Positions 38,335-50,060 of a stretch of 64,000 nt of DNA are shown in pieces. Numbering within the stretch: the stretch's first letter is position 1; the number at the start of each line of letters is the position of its first letter. Made by a program: the position numbers and the translations under genes. This stretch comes from Plazaster borealis. Lineage: Eukaryota > Echinodermata > Asteroidea > Forcipulatida > Labidiasteridae. The stretch covers positions 26,397,063 through 26,461,062 of the forward strand of contig CM037472.1 in the NCBI GenBank assembly GCA_021014325.1, read 5' to 3'. Below the pieces are notes generated by a model that ran no database searches, was not told the origin of the DNA, and saw only the letters and a program-made list of their open reading frames with translations.

Positions 38335-41300
38335 AAGTTGTGTTGCTGTTTTGTTCACAGCTCCTCGAGGCGAATTTTTTTAAATATTACGTTACACACA
38401 CACACACGCAAATTCATCGGCCATTTTGAAGCACAAGCAATATACAAATACCAACAACCAGCATTTGCTAAAAAGGCAACTGCCATTGTCTAAAATACCA
38501 TCCTCACCACGGTAGAGCTGTGCGGTGATTAAATGCAATTTGTGTAAACTATACAGTGTCAACTAGAAAGCAATTGAACACGCGTGACTCCCTCATTACA
38601 GTGCTGATCCCGATTTAACTCGTGTCCCAATGGGGTTTTGGTTGTGAAAAGAAACTAATCCAAGGGTAGACTGTTTGTAGTTTCAAATTAGTTTCAGGCG
38701 ATTTGCGGAAATAGTCATGCATTTTTATCCCATGTGGCCTATATTGGCTCTTTTCTTTAGGACTCATTACAATGAATGCATGGGCAATAAATTTACATAC
38801 AAGATCGAATGTCACACTTTTATGAGGAGGGGGGAGGTTGAGTATCCATACAATAATGAATGCGAATGATGCTTTCCAAAAACTCCTGGGTCAGAAGTAA
38901 CCGGGTTTGATCCCACGGTGCTTGACCCATTGCTGGGTCAGTGTGGTGTGACCCCAACCTCGTCCCCAAGGTGTGTCGAGCAGTACGAGGTTGACCGCTC
39001 TCTCACCCTGGTATTGAATCATTTGCATATCCAAAAATTTTGGATACGTATGCAAATTATAGTCTGGCTGTGAACATGGTGAATACTGAATGAGTACAAC
39101 TTAACATGTTTACGTTAGACTTTTGTACACCAGTCGTTGTCCAATCAGGGTCCAAGTAAGGATTTCCCTCCCAGGGTTTACTATTGTAAACATGGTCGGA
39201 AATAAAGTAAATCATGGGGACGAGGTTGGTGTGACCCGGAATCTGCGTCAACATGACCCAGAAATGGGTCAAGCTGAAGCGCAGAATCCGAGCATAATTT
39301 TATGTCCCGATTTGTAATCAGTTTCTGTGTCAGCCTGACCCAGAAATGGGTCTTGGGACAGGGATCTGGGTAAGTTCTGACCCGGAAATTGTTAGAGTGT
39401 GCTCACCTTCAAGAATTGTTTCACCTTGAGAAAAACCACACGTTGAGAGGATACGAGGTTGGGGTGTTACCTAGATTAGGCCTTGAGTGTGGTAGTTTAG
39501 AGGGGGCATGTCCAATAGAAAATTACCCTATGGTGAATGTAGTACGCCACCACGGGGGATAAAACCATAAGCACGCGGTAAAGACTGGGTCCTGATAAAT
39601 GGTTGTTGCATATAAAACGCGTCGATGACAAATCCTCCTCCCATGCTCGCTTCAAATTACAAAGTCCATTGCTCTCGCCAACAATGAGAGACAACGGACA
39701 ATGACACAACCTTCTTCTGTTATGAAAACATTATGGTATGTCTTCTTGCGTCAATGGTTTAACATTTACCATCGAGGAAGGACTCATCAATGTTTAGCTT
39801 GTCACTGAGAACGCACTCTAAAAACAGTCCAGCTTGTTTTCCCACTTTTAGATACAGAAGACAGTGTTCTGAAAGTGGTGATCTCGGGTCGATAATGATG
39901 CTGATAGTGAGATTGGCCAAAAACGTAAACAGATTCTCTAAGACTGAGGCCGTTATTGAAACCACGGCTTAGGCTTTGGCTTCGGCTTTTGAAGTCAAAA
40001 TTACTGATGGAGCCCAAGTCGGAGCCTGTAAGCCGGAGCCTGTAAGCCGAAAGGGCCCAGGAGTTAAGGAGAATACTCTCCATGTGTCGATATCTTCGGA
40101 ATTACATCAATTACCGTACAGTATTAACCAGAACAACCCACCCTTTAAGATGAGTACAGAACGGCATAAACCCGAAGATACATAAATTGTCTGCTACAAC
40201 TAGGCCTACTCCAACTTCTTGAAACTGTGCATACAGGTTTACATGCCGGTAGTAAACATATGGAACTTCAACAACGAAAGCACACAGCAATGCATCTTGT
40301 TCAGCTTCACGTCAGATGGCGCTAATGAGAGTTGCTGTTGTACCCGGTTGAGTATGCCACCTCTCTCCCTCTCTGTCATTCAACGCCACAACTTGCAGCA
40401 CTGTCCAATCCTGAACTAAAAATGGCTTTCACGTCGTCTGTATACTGATGTAGCTGGACGTCCCTGTCCACGTCAGCCTTCCTCATACCCTTGAGGTATT
40501 TGTTTCTCTGTTTTGCTGACAGTATTGCCAAAGTAGGGCAACTTCCTATTGAAAATGCTTTTTTTCTGGGGTGGGAAAGCTGAACCAATCTGCTCCAGCA
40601 CTGTGTTCGTCTTTCGGTATTGTTCATGATTGCATGCAGTAAAGCTCTATATCTGTTGCACCACCTTTCAAAAACATCGACTCTTTATGCCATTCTTTGT
40701 CATAGCCCAATGATTATGTACCTGTGGAAATTTTTCTTTCTTTCTGAATCCAATGGACGTCCCTATTCCCTCTATACCGATACCATTGTTTCTTTAAATG
40801 TAACATGTGCATTCCAATATACACTGCGACTCAATTATTCGAGAGAAAATTAATGTAGGCCTACCGGTACCAGATTTAAACGTTGTTTCCAACGGGACAG
40901 TTTGTTTGTGTACGATCCAAGATAAATTGGTGAACCACACGAGGCTTTAGGTGATTTTACTCGAGATTGCCTTTCCTCCAATTTACTTAGGTACACATCA
41001 AATGGCAATATCTAGAGTATGTCACAATCAATGTAGATGAGAATAGAATGAGTTGAAAAAAAGGTATATAATCAATACCACTCTCTGTCTCCGAGTAATT
41101 TTCGTATACGCAGTGTCGGTTGCCAGACTAATGTACGAAATTACAGTATCGTTTGATTTTCAAATTGGATTCTTTTCCATGTTAACGAGAAAAGAGAAGC
41201 CTTGTTGGCGGATCGAGCTGCTGACTGCTCAATATTAAACAGTGGTATAGACCATGGAATGTTCCTCCTTCTATAGACAAATAAACTGATGAATTCATAT

Positions 41301-41589
41301 GTAAATAGTATGGGGGTATACTTGTGTCCTTACGGATTTGCTTTGGGATTCGGGTTTGGTGGGGTTCCAGGGAGACTTACGAGGGGGGAAAAACAACCTG
41401 CGCTGCCCAATTTCCTTCATTTTTGTTTGTTTGACTGGGTATGACAGAGAGAGGATGTGAGCGTACCAAACCATTTCCACAGAGGCCTTTGTGGGATGTG
41501 TATGTGTGTAAAAACAAAACAAACTCGTGGAGAGGAGGCTATACAGACTGGCGAGGCACATTTTTAGAGGAAGACTCACATGACTATCT
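38335..41589. other. Gene-poor stretch with repeat fragments
   Basis: Two related GGGTCA / GACCC segments occur at about 38885-38960 and 39225-39404; the latter contains CATGACCCAGAAATGGGTCA and CCTGACCCAGAAATGGGTCT in direct repeat. A hexamer tract (GGCTTTGGCTTCGGC, CGGAGCCTGTAAGC twice) is at 39964-40052. A possible exon at 40440-40565 is listed separately. Confidence 0.4.
40440..40565 (-). other. Possible internal exon, unrecognised
   Basis: On the - strand a good acceptor (CAGCTTTCCCACCCCAG, ending at 40566) is followed by an open frame containing CPTLAILSAKQRNKYLKGMR and ADVDRDVQLHQYTDDVKAIF, with a weak donor (GACGAC|GTGAAA) near its end. Composition is protein-like, rich in charged residues. 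The YTDD word recalls reverse-transcriptase motif C, but the surrounding residues do not fit. No partner exon was found. Confidence 0.2.
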
Positions 41590-41949
41590 TTAAAGGGTGT
41601 GTACAACATTGGTAAGGTTGAAAATATAAATGTTCACAGATTTGCACATAACTTACATGGTATAAAGATGGCCATGGTGAAAAACTTCCCTTGAAATAGT
41701 TTTGCTTGAAATGCTATAGTTTTTAGGAAATGAGTAAAACAATTAGTCTTTATCACTGGTGATAAAATCCGATGTTTGAAAACAGTGAAAACATAATTTA
41801 TTTTTTATAAGGGGGTTTGTGACTGTTTTCTCATGACTCCGAAGACCGATTTAGCTACTTTCACAGGTTTGTTATTTCATGTATATGTTGGGTCACATCA
41901 AGTGTGGATACTGGTCTTTGACAATTACCAATGTTGTACATCTGCTTAA
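41590..41949 (+). mobile_element. MITE family A-prime copy
   Basis: TTAA-AGGGTGTGTACAACATTGG ... CCAATGTTGTACATCTGC-TTAA. Homologous along its length to 12743-13093. Its central palindrome is TTTATCACTGGTGATAAA where the other copy has TTTATCCTGCAGGATAAA: the stem is kept while its sequence has changed. Confidence 0.9.
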
Positions 41950-44900
41950 TGGGTGGGTGAAAACAGGTTAACAAGTGGTGTAAATACTTTCATTGGAATC
42001 CCAGCACATACGGAAATAAAGAAAGTAATATAGCAAATAACGGTGCATGCTTAAAAGTAGAGTTTTAAACATATTTGCTTTATTAGGTGGATATTATAAA
42101 AACGTAAAAATAAACTTTACAGGTTGAAGACAGGTTGAAGACAGGTGTCTGGTGGCTACAAAAAAGTTTTCGAGTATGATTATTTCTTTCATAAAGAGTC
42201 GCGCAGACCTCTGGCCCACCTCACATTATACATGAAGAGAGACTTCCGGGGGGGTTTTAGCCTTGATCAAGGCGTTGGAGTTTTTTTCTCAATTTTATTT
42301 TATTGTTTTCATTTTTATTTTATTTTGCGCCGCTACCCACCCGAGCTACCAAGAGCTATGTGCATGCGCGTGCTCGTGTGAGCTGTATGCGTACTGTACT
42401 CACCGAATCAACGCCTTGACGGTTCTGTCTCCGAAGCCAATGACTCATTACTATAATGCGCGCGAAAGGTGAGACCCCATTGGTCAGTGGCGGAAGTCTT
42501 GTTTACTCATTCTTATGAATATGCAAGCGGTATCCAGATGTGGCTACTGCACTGGCGCGCCGGTTTGAATTTGGGAATACTTTGTTATAATAATATCTAT
42601 CTAAAAATGTTGCGTATTCTCCTCAGCTGAGCGAGACAATGAGGGCATGGCAGGAATTAAACAAATGGGGATGCGTGGATCGATTTGTTACATACCATAC
42701 ACCATTTTCCAGCAGGAAGACGCTTTTCTGATGTGTTTTTTGTAATGACGTAAGGCCCGATTGACCATCTCCTGTCTCCATCTTGCATCATTAAACAGTG
42801 ATGTAATCATTGTTGGTGCATTCATTGGAGGTAGAATATACAAAACAAATACCTCAAGAAACTACCATTGTTGATTGTTTCATCGTGAAGGCATAGCTCA
42901 TTGCACTTTTTATATCATTTGGACCGCCCCACTAAAAAAGAGCTGCCTAACACCAAATTTCCCAAGTACACTCACTAGAATAGGGTAGCTAAAAATCTAT
43001 TTCACATGTATCATGTGTGGCTGTATCCTGTCAATTTGTGTTTAGCAGTATATTCTTATAAGACCCTGTCTGAGAACAATTCAAAAGTATGAAGACGGTG
43101 TGGCTGCACAGAGTCGGACTTCGAGAGGACATGTCAGGAAAACATAGATGCAGAAACTACATCAACTCCAGAATTAATAACCAAAAGAATGGCGAATGAT
43201 CAGGGTAGTCCAATGGGGGAACTTGAGTGCAGCGCATAAAGCTCCAGGGGCCGCGCCAGTTCAGCACTTGTAGCTGACTGACCAGCCTGGGCGACAATCA
43301 CGCAGATTACCGGTCCAAATGGCTGAGACAATGGCTACACACAAACGCCATTAAAAGTCGGTACCTATAACTCACATCGCATCACATACAGCAAGCATGA
43401 TATGGTACATACAAAGGTCATAGTGAGAGAAGCCCGTGATTGGACGTCAAAATGAATAATTCATTTGCTTCCCATCCTGTGTTGTCTGCAATAGGTCTGA
43501 CGAAAGATTTAAATATGCATGAGCTGCATACTAGCATATCCGAGAGCCCCCCCCCCCCATTTTCGTACAATATTGGACGAAAATATCAAGAAACACATTA
43601 AACCCGGAAGTTACAGACCCGTCAAGGCTGTCGGCCTGACGGCCTCCGCATGCGGAGAGTGGTACGAGTGCGGATGACCTGCGCACAGTGTGTGCACTGG
43701 CGTCGTGCGATGTGATACACACATTACGCACAGTGTATACGGGTGGGTCGTGCGATGTGATACACACCTTACGCACAGCGTATACGGGTGTGTTTACGGC
43801 GTCTTTTTTGGAGTGAAAAATGCGACTGCCTTGATCAAGGCTAGGGGTTTTGTTCTCTTGAAAACAAGCCTGGCCAAAGGTTTAACATACTGCATTGATA
43901 AGCCACTGCTTTTACTGGGGGATTTCATGTTCGTTAGGGATTTGGTGGAGAATTTCTCCAACTTAAATGCGTAATCCCTGGAGTCACATACAACTATATC
44001 ACGGCTAACCGGTACCACGAGTTCAATTAAGTTTTTTTTTTTATACAGAATGATGGAAGACCACTGAGGTTCTCGGTAGAATGATCCGGCACTAAGGCAA
44101 TGTTAAAGGGAATATTCAACATAGTATAAAACAGTTTCCTAGACACAGTATTCAAATCAGTGGCCCCCAAATCACACAATGAAACTTATCTGTACGTGTG
44201 TGTTGTTGTTTTAAAGAAAGCAGTATATGGAGATTTGGTATTTTTGTTTCCTTTATTCATACCCGTTGTACAATATTTATGGCCAGTAGTAAAAGTTGGT
44301 CAGTACATTACCTTCAATCAGGCTGCTCTAGTTTAATCATTGTTCCATATCCCTGTGCCTCGAAATGATCCATTTCGGTCGATCCACATTATGTTACATA
44401 GTCTCTTTCCGCAGGAGTAAATCATTATCGTTTTACCTCCTGTCAATTATAATAATTCCACTTGCAATACCATTCAAGACATCTGCTTTGTTGGACTTTA
44501 AAAGGCATCGTTGTGGATTACGTTTTCCAAAGCCACCATGTGGCGTTTGCAGCTGATATAGTCCGATTGAAATTCCGGAATAAGTGAATATTATTTTCGA
44601 AAAGTGTTCAACCATACTGGACATGGGTTAGTTTTAAACTTAATAGAGAATCACAACCAGGCGTGCATGCACCGTATTCAGCGGGTAAATCCATTTCATT
44701 GTGACCTTCAGACGAACCCCCCCCCCCAGATATTTCAAGTACAATATCCATAACAAAGAATTTGTTACCCCCCCCCCCCGGCTCGGTCCCCATTGGGCGC
44801 CATTTTCGTTTTCAGCAAATAATCCTCAACATTCAACCCGCATGCATTTTTTAGTGCAACACAACTTTCCAAATGAACATTAAAAACCACAACTGAGCTA

Positions 44901-45733
44901 TACATAAGGTTCGAACTTTGTTATGTCCCTGCACTCGTGCAGTAGTGTTATACGAAGTTTTCGATTAAATGCGAACAGATACAATTTTGTCAACATTATT
45001 CTCCATCGTGCATGATGACCACAACATAAATCGGTGGCAATATCTTTTACCAACTAAATGACAACTAGAAGTCAACGGAGAGCACTTGTCAAGTTCAAAT
45101 CACCAAGGCATTAACAAGATCCATCGTAAAATTTCACTACGGAAACAATGTACTTGCTGCACGAGTAGCATAAGTACGACGTCCGTCATGCTTGGTGGTG
45201 CAATGGGTCATTACACATAGAACGACTAGCCATGTGACTCAATATCAGGTTGGATTTGACGTTTAAATCCAATTAATACATTCACTACAAACCTATATTT
45301 AGACGATAATTTTGCGTGTCGATTTCAAGAGAGCCAGAGTTTGTTTTAGTCTAAAACATTTTTGGTTGTGGGTCTTACCGGTCCGGAGTCTTGAAGAGGA
45401 AGTTTAGACTAATGGGAGGACACATTTACTGTTCCAAGGCGGTGGAAATTTCCAAGCGCCTGGACAAGTGGGGTGGAATAATGTCCCTCCCCTAACTCCA
45501 CCTAATCCGTAATTTTACTCGTGATCATAGACCTTCGATCCGACACACAGTATTTAATAGCGTACTGGGACAATTATGTAGAAACAATGGTTAGCGAACC
45601 GGATCCCACTTCAAACACAAGGGTTTTGATTATTTTTACTCAAATTGATTAAAAGCAAAATATACAGAAGCTGCCACAACATACTACAGTAGCATTGGCG
45701 TGGGGGGTGAAAACAAAACAAAATGAAACTTAC
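41950..45733. other. Non-coding stretch with foldbacks and homopolymers
   Basis: A foldback pairs ATCAAGGCGTTGGA (about 42268) with TCAACGCCTTGA (about 42408). C-runs lie at 43549, 44717 and 44769. Given the LRR first exon at 45734-46041 on the - strand, this may be the first intron of that gene, but no further LRR exon was recognised. Confidence 0.35.
43680..43797 (+). repeat. 46-bp tandem repeat
   Basis: GTCGTGCGATGTGATACACA begins at 43702 and again at 43748, each followed by TTACGCACAG and GTATACGGGTG; a partial unit (GCGCACAGTG) precedes them. The repeat is CpG-rich compared with its surroundings. Confidence 0.85.
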
Positions 45734-46041
45734 AGATGTTTGGTGTGGTTGGACAGTTTCAGTTGACCCACGGAATATATTTGATCTCCGGAACATTCGA
45801 CAGTTTGAGTATTGTCCAGAGAGTCACACTCGCAGGCCTCGGGGCAAGAGAAGCCCTCATCAAGGCCAGCCTCCGTCGGGTAGGAGGAGGTGCCCCACTT
45901 ATCAGTGAAGTCCACAACGTCTTTGCTCGGTGCTACTTCCGAAACCCAGGGTTGCTCGGTGGCACTGATGGGGTGGAGTACACACAAACACAAGATGAAA
46001 ACAGACAGTTTCATGGTTGGTACATCACGGTGTACCGCCAT
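45734..46041 (-). CDS. First coding exon of a secreted/membrane leucine-rich-repeat protein (partial)
   Basis: The exon encodes 102 residues plus two bases. From the first Met, residues 10-27 (MKLSVFILCLCVLHPISA) form a typical signal peptide with likely cleavage after ISA. An acidic linker follows, then C66-x3-C70-x-C72-x10-C83 (CPEACECDSLDNTQTVECSG), the four-cysteine pattern of an LRR N-terminal cap. QLKLSNHTKHL begins the first repeat. The exon ends CAT CT|GTAAGT, a strong donor splitting a Leu codon in phase 2. Phase-2 splits in the Leu codon, with one repeat per exon, are known from LRR genes such as the LGR receptors and slit. An in-frame TGA lies just upstream of the first ATG (AACATGG, strong context); the second Met (ACCATGA, residue 10) is equally plausible and gives a cleaner signal peptide. 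Adhesion, guidance or matrix roles are typical of the class, but the subfamily cannot be named from the cap alone. Confidence 0.75.
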
Positions 46042-46065
46042 GTTAAAAATTCACTCTGATCTTGA

Positions 46066-46122
46066 CTGAGGAGGAGAGGTCCTTCGCCGAGAATCACAAG
46101 ATGAAAGTTGGGTGGTACTTAC
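46066..46122 (-). other. Possible 57-nt intron in the 5' UTR of the LRR gene
   Basis: On the - strand, TGCGTC|GTAAGTACC is followed 57 bases later by CCTCTCCTCCTCAG|TCAAG, both close to consensus, just upstream of the start codon. Fifty-seven bases is short for an animal intron. Alternatively, the acceptor is real and its donor is a distant upstream exon, making the GTAAGT fortuitous. Confidence 0.35.
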
Positions 46123-47326
46123 GACGCAGAGCCCAGAGCCTGAGATCAGAACTGTAAAGCATACACGTACATGTACATGTTGCTTGTTCTTGACAGAATG
46201 GCAGTGAGTTCTGAGTGCAGGTTTATGTACATAAATGCTACACGTGTGTGCATGGAGACAACACGGCTCCTTGCACGCGCATCAATATTGCACGGACCTG
46301 TCGTTAATGCGGATCGGTGACATGCCGAACACGTCCATTTGTGGAATCGAACTAAATTTACTGAGCCCGGAATAGCGAGGTTAAAGACTTTAACTAACCA
46401 ACTTGCGGAGAAAACAGGTGGGTACTTAATATGCACAAAAATAACTGTTAGAATTCACAAGAATAAATGTGGTGGTCGCGACTGAGCTTACATTATAGTC
46501 ACGCCCACTAACGATACAAAGGAAGGATGTGCATGGCTTGAGCCAATCAGGTATAACGAATTGGTACATAAATTGTCAAACTATCTACTTCTAACGAATA
46601 AGATTGATGGTGTGCACCTGCTGGTCAGCTGGGAGGAAACGCATGACAAAGCACGAGGTATTCAAGCCTCAAGACAACATAATGCCTGCTGTGCATAATG
46701 ATTATAAAATGAAACGCACAGCCTATTTCCATTGTATTAATTATAAACAAGTTTTACAATTTAAATAATGTTAAACATATACATTATCTGCGCTCATGCT
46801 TGGGAAAGTGCAAAACAGACATGCAGAAGTGGGGATATATTCTGCATCTGCTGTATATAGACTGTTACTCAGTGGACAAGGACCAGACTATGGACCATCT
46901 TTACTGAACAGTGGCTTGCTCCAACACCTGCACCATGGAGTACCTTGCAGAGGCCAGTGACAATGGACTCGAAGTTGCCCAATATTGGCAATCAGTTGTG
47001 TGATGACACGAAATGAATGTTAAGATGTGATACGAAAGATACAAACAAATTATTTTGAAACTAGTCAGTGACTATACATCTGACTTATTTATATGACAGA
47101 GGCCACTCTAATTTTTTGATCGTTTTGTTGTCGTGTGTGTATGTTGAATTAGTTATGTTATTGTATTGTTTAGTATCAATATCATGGACAGTACATATAT
47201 TATGTTAAAATATTTTCTGTTAACAAAATACATATTAAAAACTCTGGGTAAATGTGCTGGCAGATAATGGCGTTTAATTAAACACAAACCACAATAAATC
47301 GTTTACTTAGGCAAACATGTCACACT
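46123..47326. other. Presumed upstream region of the LRR gene
   Basis: No TATA or other core promoter word could be confidently placed. The segment 46130-46400 is richer in CpG than its surroundings, consistent with a 5' end. No other gene was seen. Confidence 0.3.
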
Positions 47327-47640
47327 TAGGTATGGTCATAGATTGGTAGGTACTCGAAATTAATTAATGACCATATAAACTTAGCCAACTTGGTGAGACT
47401 TAGAAGCACTGCAGCTGTTGAATTGATAGTATAAAACTAATTTGAGAAAGGATTCCATCATCGGAGTAATATGGTTTGGAAAAAAATTCACCCCAAAAAA
47501 CGATTCATGCATGAATCGTTTCTCAGTTTTCTGAGGATTGATGTCCGTTCGCGAATGCTGCGGCTAGAGATGCAGTTGGTACCCTCTGTTACCTCGCTAA
47601 ACGTGGATGGACTCGACGTTCTTGTAAACATACCGTGACA
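47327..47640 (+). mobile_element. Family C repeat, copy 2
   Basis: Begins AGGTATGGTCATAGATTGG and shares with 19879-20110 (inverted) the block ending CTAAACGTGGATGGA...TCGACGTTCTT. ACTTAGCCAACTTGGTGA and GTTGATAGTATAAAACTAA resemble the left half of family A. The centre is the palindrome AACGATTCATGCATGAATCG, again unlike the other families. Confidence 0.6.
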
Positions 47641-49367
47641 GTTTTTTTGCTGTTTTCTCACCAAGTGAAACTGTATTCAGCTAAAACTAAAGACCAGCTT
47701 GAGCGAAAACGGCAGCAGGTGATCTTTGCTGAAATTAATTTAAGATGTTTTCAATCGACAAGGAAATCGAGTTCACATGGGATTAAACATATTTTAATTG
47801 TAAGAAAAACAATCATTTTGAACACCCTTCTCCTGTGCATTTCAGAAGGATTCGCGAAAAGCCCTGTTACGTCATCACTCATGTTACGTCATGGGAGCTC
47901 CGTTTTGTATAGCTGCTTTATTTGATGCAACATGGAGGTATAACAAAGCAATCTCCCACAAATGAAGTCAAAGTACTGTCGTTTTGACGAACGATGTCAA
48001 CGGCAGAAGTGTAAGCTATTTTTTCAAAACCTCAAAGTTTGGGCTGAATTTTTGTATCGATAATTACGAAAAATTGAGACGTCTCAAACCATCAAAATTA
48101 CAATGACATGATAAACAAACACATTATAAAGAAGTTAAAATAGCATTCCCGTAAAAGAAAATTCGCTGAAGTAGCTGTTTATTAATTCACATGTTACTTG
48201 TATTGTGTATTTCTTTATGATTTTGTTATAATTATACCAGCACTACGTTGATAAAAACTAAACGGTGACCCTCCTTTAAATAAGATAACTGCATGAACGA
48301 TTTGCAGTTGCAGTTTAAATCATATTATAGGCGGTTGATTTCTTTCCTGCTCACCTTGGGAACAGCATCTTAGAGTATCCGGTTATTTATTGCGTTTACG
48401 GAGAGCAAAAACGTTGCTAATTTAGTATAAAAAGGACCACTGCATTTCCGGATGGTTAGTATTTATCACTGGATTAATTAGCTAATTATACTTATTGGTA
48501 ATTAGATTGGAGATGAAAATTCACTTCGCCTCGCCCGGTAGTTTCAGGGATAGTCTTGAAATGCATTAAACATGATATGCTTTTATTTCTCTTGTTTGTT
48601 TGCTTATCTTTCTATTTTGTGTTTTATTGTATTCATATTTTTTGTCTTCTCCCTTTATTTTTTCTTTCTTGTTTGTTTGTTTTGGGGTTTTGTTGTTGTT
48701 GGGGTTTTCTTTTGTTGGGGGAGGGCTGATAAGTTGAAGGAGGTATGGTTATTTGCGTTTCTCTCGTTTTCATTTGCAGTCAAAATAGTCACCCCGTGTG
48801 ATGTGCGTGCAAGGGGTAAATATAAAAGACAGATACCAATTATCAATCCAATTTGGACGGTATTAAGTCAATACATAAAATTATCTTTATATTCAGAACA
48901 ATATTTGTGCGGGTGTTTTCTGAAAACCTTAGCTGCGTTGCATGGAATAATAGCTTTCGAGTGTGTGGCATAAAAATGCGGATGCGTGTAACATTGCGAT
49001 TCCTTTTGGCATTTGAGTGTCTCTTTTTCTGTTTCGGTAGCTGTCAGTTTATGACAATAGGCCTATAGCTTGTGAAGTAACTCTAATGTGATTAGTACTT
49101 TATTGTAAATCATCCACAATTCAACTCTTTTCAAAAAGGTTTTGTTGAAAAAAATGTGACTAGCGAAACACGAGTCCTCGTTATCGAGCGCAGGCTGCGT
49201 CAGAATTGGCGGCTACGTCTGGATCATCGCGTCATCATGCGTTGACGTATAGGAAGTCCTTAGCAACACCCTTAGCAACAGTCGAAGCCGTGGCTGTAGC
49301 CGCCAATTCGGATCCGGCCTAAGAGTCCGTGTCCCGGTCACCAAATTCGTGACGCGGGCGGCATACC
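47641..49367. other. Non-coding stretch
   Basis: T-rich low complexity at 48580-48720; no domain was recognised in the hydrophobic frame there. At 49203-49311 a small foldback pairs GAATTGGCGGCTAC with GTAGCCGCCAATTC around CTTAGCAACACCCTTAGC, which matches, inverted, 1975-2010. Confidence 0.4.
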
Positions 49368-49638
49368 TTTTTTTTACACCGCAGCGAGGGGTTTTGTACT
49401 GTAATACTGCCAATTCCTGTCTTGAGATGAGACTACAAACATTTATGCCTATAAAGGGTTGGGGTAAGGGTTATCTGGTTAGGGTTAGGGTGAGAATTAG
49501 GGTTAGGGTGAGGGTTAGGGTTAGGGTTAGGGTTAGGGTTAGGGTTAGGGTTAGGGTTTAGGGTTAGACGTAGTCTCCTATCTCAAGACGGAATTGACAG
49601 TGTTAGTACAAAACCCCTCGCTGTGGTGTAAAAAAAAA
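49368..49638. mobile_element. Foldback element with internal telomeric (TTAGGG)n array, copy 2
   Basis: Arms pair T9-ACACCGCAGCGAGGGG with CCCCTCGCTGTGGTGT-A9. Between them, at about 49455-49565, lies a GGTTAG/TTAGGG tract with at least eight perfect TTAGGG units in a row and a few degenerate ones. The arms match copy 1 (10181-10465) in reverse orientation, including ACTACAAACATTTATGCC next to the array. The word CGCGGGCGG occurs on both sides just outside the element (49353 and 49641) and may be a target duplication or part of the host sequence. Confidence 0.88.
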
Positions 49639-50060
49639 TACGCGGGCGGGTCGGACTATAGAGTCCGAGAAGCCTGAACTCTGACGTCACACTCGAGGCT
49701 CGTAAATAACGCCAGATGATACAGGCCTGCCTGCCAGATGTACCTTTGACCTCACATCCCAAATCACACGGACGGAGTTTCGTAACATTGTGAATAAAGC
49801 AACATTTAGGCCTACATACAAACATTATGCCACACGGACGCAGCAGCAGACGATCGAAAGAACAGTTCACTGCTGCTGGTGTCTGACAAACTGCGTCACT
49901 TCGGAGCAGACCAATCATAACACAGAAATTGAAAGCTTACGTCACTGCAAATTTATCCTTGCGGATAAAGACAGGGGACCAGTCTATAGTCCGAGTTTAT
50001 TAGACACCCCGGTGCACGGCAGAGTTTCAATAGAGGGCGCACCATACTCTCAAATTATAA

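Noticed and set aside
45736..46059. 107-residue + strand frame at the LRR locus
   Set aside because: It is antisense to the LRR exon, whose signal peptide, cysteine pattern and donor site are coherent on the - strand.
48572..48973. 133-residue hydrophobic + strand frame resembling a membrane protein
   Set aside because: The hydrophobic part is a T-rich low-complexity run (Phe/Leu/Val only), with no conserved motif downstream.
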